64,000 nucleotides of DNA, from NCBI RefSeq assembly GCF_000293885.2, contig NZ_CP010945.1, positions 2,252,001-2,316,000 on the forward strand. The letters are read 5' to 3'. Under the pieces are notes generated by a model. It saw only the letters and a list, made by a program, of their open reading frames with translations, was not told where the DNA came from and ran no database searches. Each line of letters begins with the position of its first letter. Positions within the stretch are counted from its first letter, which is position 1. This DNA comes from Pseudomonas fluorescens NCIMB 11764. GTDB taxonomy: Bacteria; Pseudomonadota; Gammaproteobacteria; Pseudomonadales; Pseudomonadaceae. Both the position numbers and the translations under genes were made by a program. Shown here in pieces: positions 62,963 to 64,000 of this stretch.

Positions 62963-64000
62963 TGCTCGGCCTCCGAGGCTTGCAGACCGAAGTCGGCGGG
63001 GAAGTACTTGAGGGCGCTGGCGACCGGAAAGGACACCATGCCGCCCAATGCGCAGAGCGAACCGTATTGCAGGGTGTCGCACAGGTCCTTGAGGATGATC
63101 ACCTGCTGATCACGACCAGCCTGATCTGGCGCGGCCAGCAGGCGGTCGATCACCTCAACGCCCCGGGTCGAGCCGATGCGGCACGGCGTGCATTTGCCAC
63201 AGGATTCCTCGGCGCAGAACTCCATGGCGAAGCGCGCCATGTGGGCCATGTCCAGCGTGTCGTCCGCCACCACCACACCACCGTGACCGAGCATCGCGCC
63301 CATGGCGGCGAAGGCTTCGTAATCCAGCGGTGTGTCGAATTGCGACGGCGGCACCCAGGCACCGAGCGGGCCGCCGACCTGCGCAGCCTTCAACGGCCGG
63401 CCACTCGCCGTGCCACCGCCGTAGTCTTCCACCAGCTCCCGCAAGGTCAGGCCAAAGGCCCGTTCCACCAGACCGCCGTGACGAACATTGCCCGCCAGTT
63501 GGAAAGGCATGGTCCCCAGCGAACGGCCCATGCCGTAATCACGATAGAACTGCGCACCCTTGGCCAGAATCAACGGCACCGAGGCCAGGGTCAGCACGTT
63601 GTGCACCAGCGTCGGCAGACCAAACAGCCCTTTCAACGCAGGGATCGGCGGCTTGGCGCGGACGATCCCGCGCTTGCCTTCAAGCGAGTCCAGCAGCGCG
63701 GTTTCCTCACCGCAGATGTAAGCGCCGGCGCCGACCCGCACTTCCATATCGAACGCCTGCCCGCTGCCGCCGACATTGGCGCCCAGGTAACCGGCGGACC
63801 GGGCAAGGCTCAGCGCCTGACGCAACGTGGCGACGGCATCCGGATATTCCGAGCGCACATAAATGTAGCCGTAAGTGGCGCCGACCGTGATGCCGGCGAT
63901 GGCCATGCCCTCGATCAGCAGGAAGGGGTCGCCTTCCATCAGCATGCGGTCGGCAAAAGTGCCGGAATCGCCTTCGTCGGCGTTGCACACGATGTACTTC
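62959..64000 (-). CDS. fdsB: NAD-dependent formate dehydrogenase, beta subunit (partial)
   Basis: NuoF-type subunit carrying FMN and a [4Fe-4S] cluster; the gene runs off the right edge, so its start is not seen. The visible 346 or so codons begin KYIVCNADEGDSGTFADRML (FMN-binding region), continue with GAGAYICGEETALLDSLEGK (NAD/FMN), and end with the cluster motif ESCGKCTPCRIGSTRG and LKDLCDTLQYGSLCALGG. Transfers electrons from FdsA to NAD+. First visible gene of the fds operon, translationally coupled to fdsA. Confidence 0.95.
   Translation of the reverse strand, partial: KYIVCNADEGDSGTFADRMLMEGDPFLLIEGMAIAGITVGATYGYIYVRSEYPDAVATLRQALSLARSAGYLGANVGGSGQAFDMEVRVGAGAYICGEETALLDSLEGKRGIVRAKPPIPALKGLFGLPTLVHNVLTLASVPLILAKGAQFYRDYGMGRSLGTMPFQLAGNVRHGGLVERAFGLTLRELVEDYGGGTASGRPLKAAQVGGPLGAWVPPSQFDTPLDYEAFAAMGAMLGHGGVVVADDTLDMAHMARFAMEFCAEESCGKCTPCRIGSTRGVEVIDRLLAAPDQAGRDQQVIILKDLCDTLQYGSLCALGGMVSFPVASALKYFPADFGLQASEAEQ

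Noticed and set aside
61598..63109. 503-codon plus-strand open frame opposite fdsA
   Set aside because: Antisense shadow; fdsA motifs on the other strand are unequivocal.
1..64000. CRISPR arrays, tRNA or rRNA genes, insertion sequences with transposases
   Set aside because: None recognised by eye; the only multi-copy short repeats are REP pairs and the phoH duplication.

Overview
The window is chromosomal DNA from a Pseudomonas, most likely of the P. fluorescens group. This rests on a complete-order alginate operon, an intact cyo operon, the moaCDE and phoH neighbourhood, and several REP pairs of the GTGGGAGCGAGCCTGCTCGC type. The species cannot be fixed from the sequence alone. Most of the window is GC-rich core genome; a few AT-rich blocks stand out as accessory DNA.

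Layout. Positions 1-9001 (minus strand) hold the start of the alginate operon: algD, alg8, alg44, algK, algE, algG and the first 89 codons of algX, preceded by an ~800 bp control region (9002-9814). A REP pair lies inside the algK reading frame. Then come yaaA, an exported polysaccharide-deacetylase-like protein and a PIN-PhoH ATPase (phoH).

Positions 13656-20015 are an AT-rich island. It is bounded by two 249 bp copies of the phoH 3' end (13364-13612 and 20016-20264, four mismatches by eye). On the minus strand it carries a compact operon: a 33-codon peptide gene with a good ribosome binding site, a SagB-type flavin oxidoreductase, a TPR-methyltransferase, a NodU/TobZ-type carbamoyltransferase and a frameshifted MFS exporter. 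It looks like a pathway for a ribosomally made, post-translationally modified peptide, without the YcaO partner normally expected beside SagB. This is the best candidate for an undescribed system.

Positions 20416-30206 return to core genes: moaCDE, a cationic-amino-acid binding protein between REP pairs, dsbB, cyoABCDE, and a higBA toxin-antitoxin module flanked by near-identical terminators.

Positions 30595-42860 look like a second biosynthetic locus bracketed by two MocR-type regulators. It contains an MFS exporter, an ATP-grasp ligase, a RidA protein and a cupin, then a GST, a lysine-aminomutase-like radical SAM enzyme, a class IV aminotransferase, a TauD-like dioxygenase, an AurF-type diiron N-oxygenase and a metallo-beta-lactamase-fold hydrolase. 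The enzyme set fits an N-oxygenated, amino-acid-derived (perhaps dipeptide) metabolite; the product is unknown.

Positions 43203-64000 hold a two-component system divergent from an exported methionine-sulfoxide repair set (MsrB, DipZ-like, MsrA), a PAS-GGDEF protein, LysR regulators, an ArgD-like aminotransferase, a PhoD-like phosphatase, an AT-rich orphan gene, two truncated gene remnants, a small K+ channel-like protein, and part of an NAD-linked formate dehydrogenase operon (fdsB partial, fdsA, fdsD).
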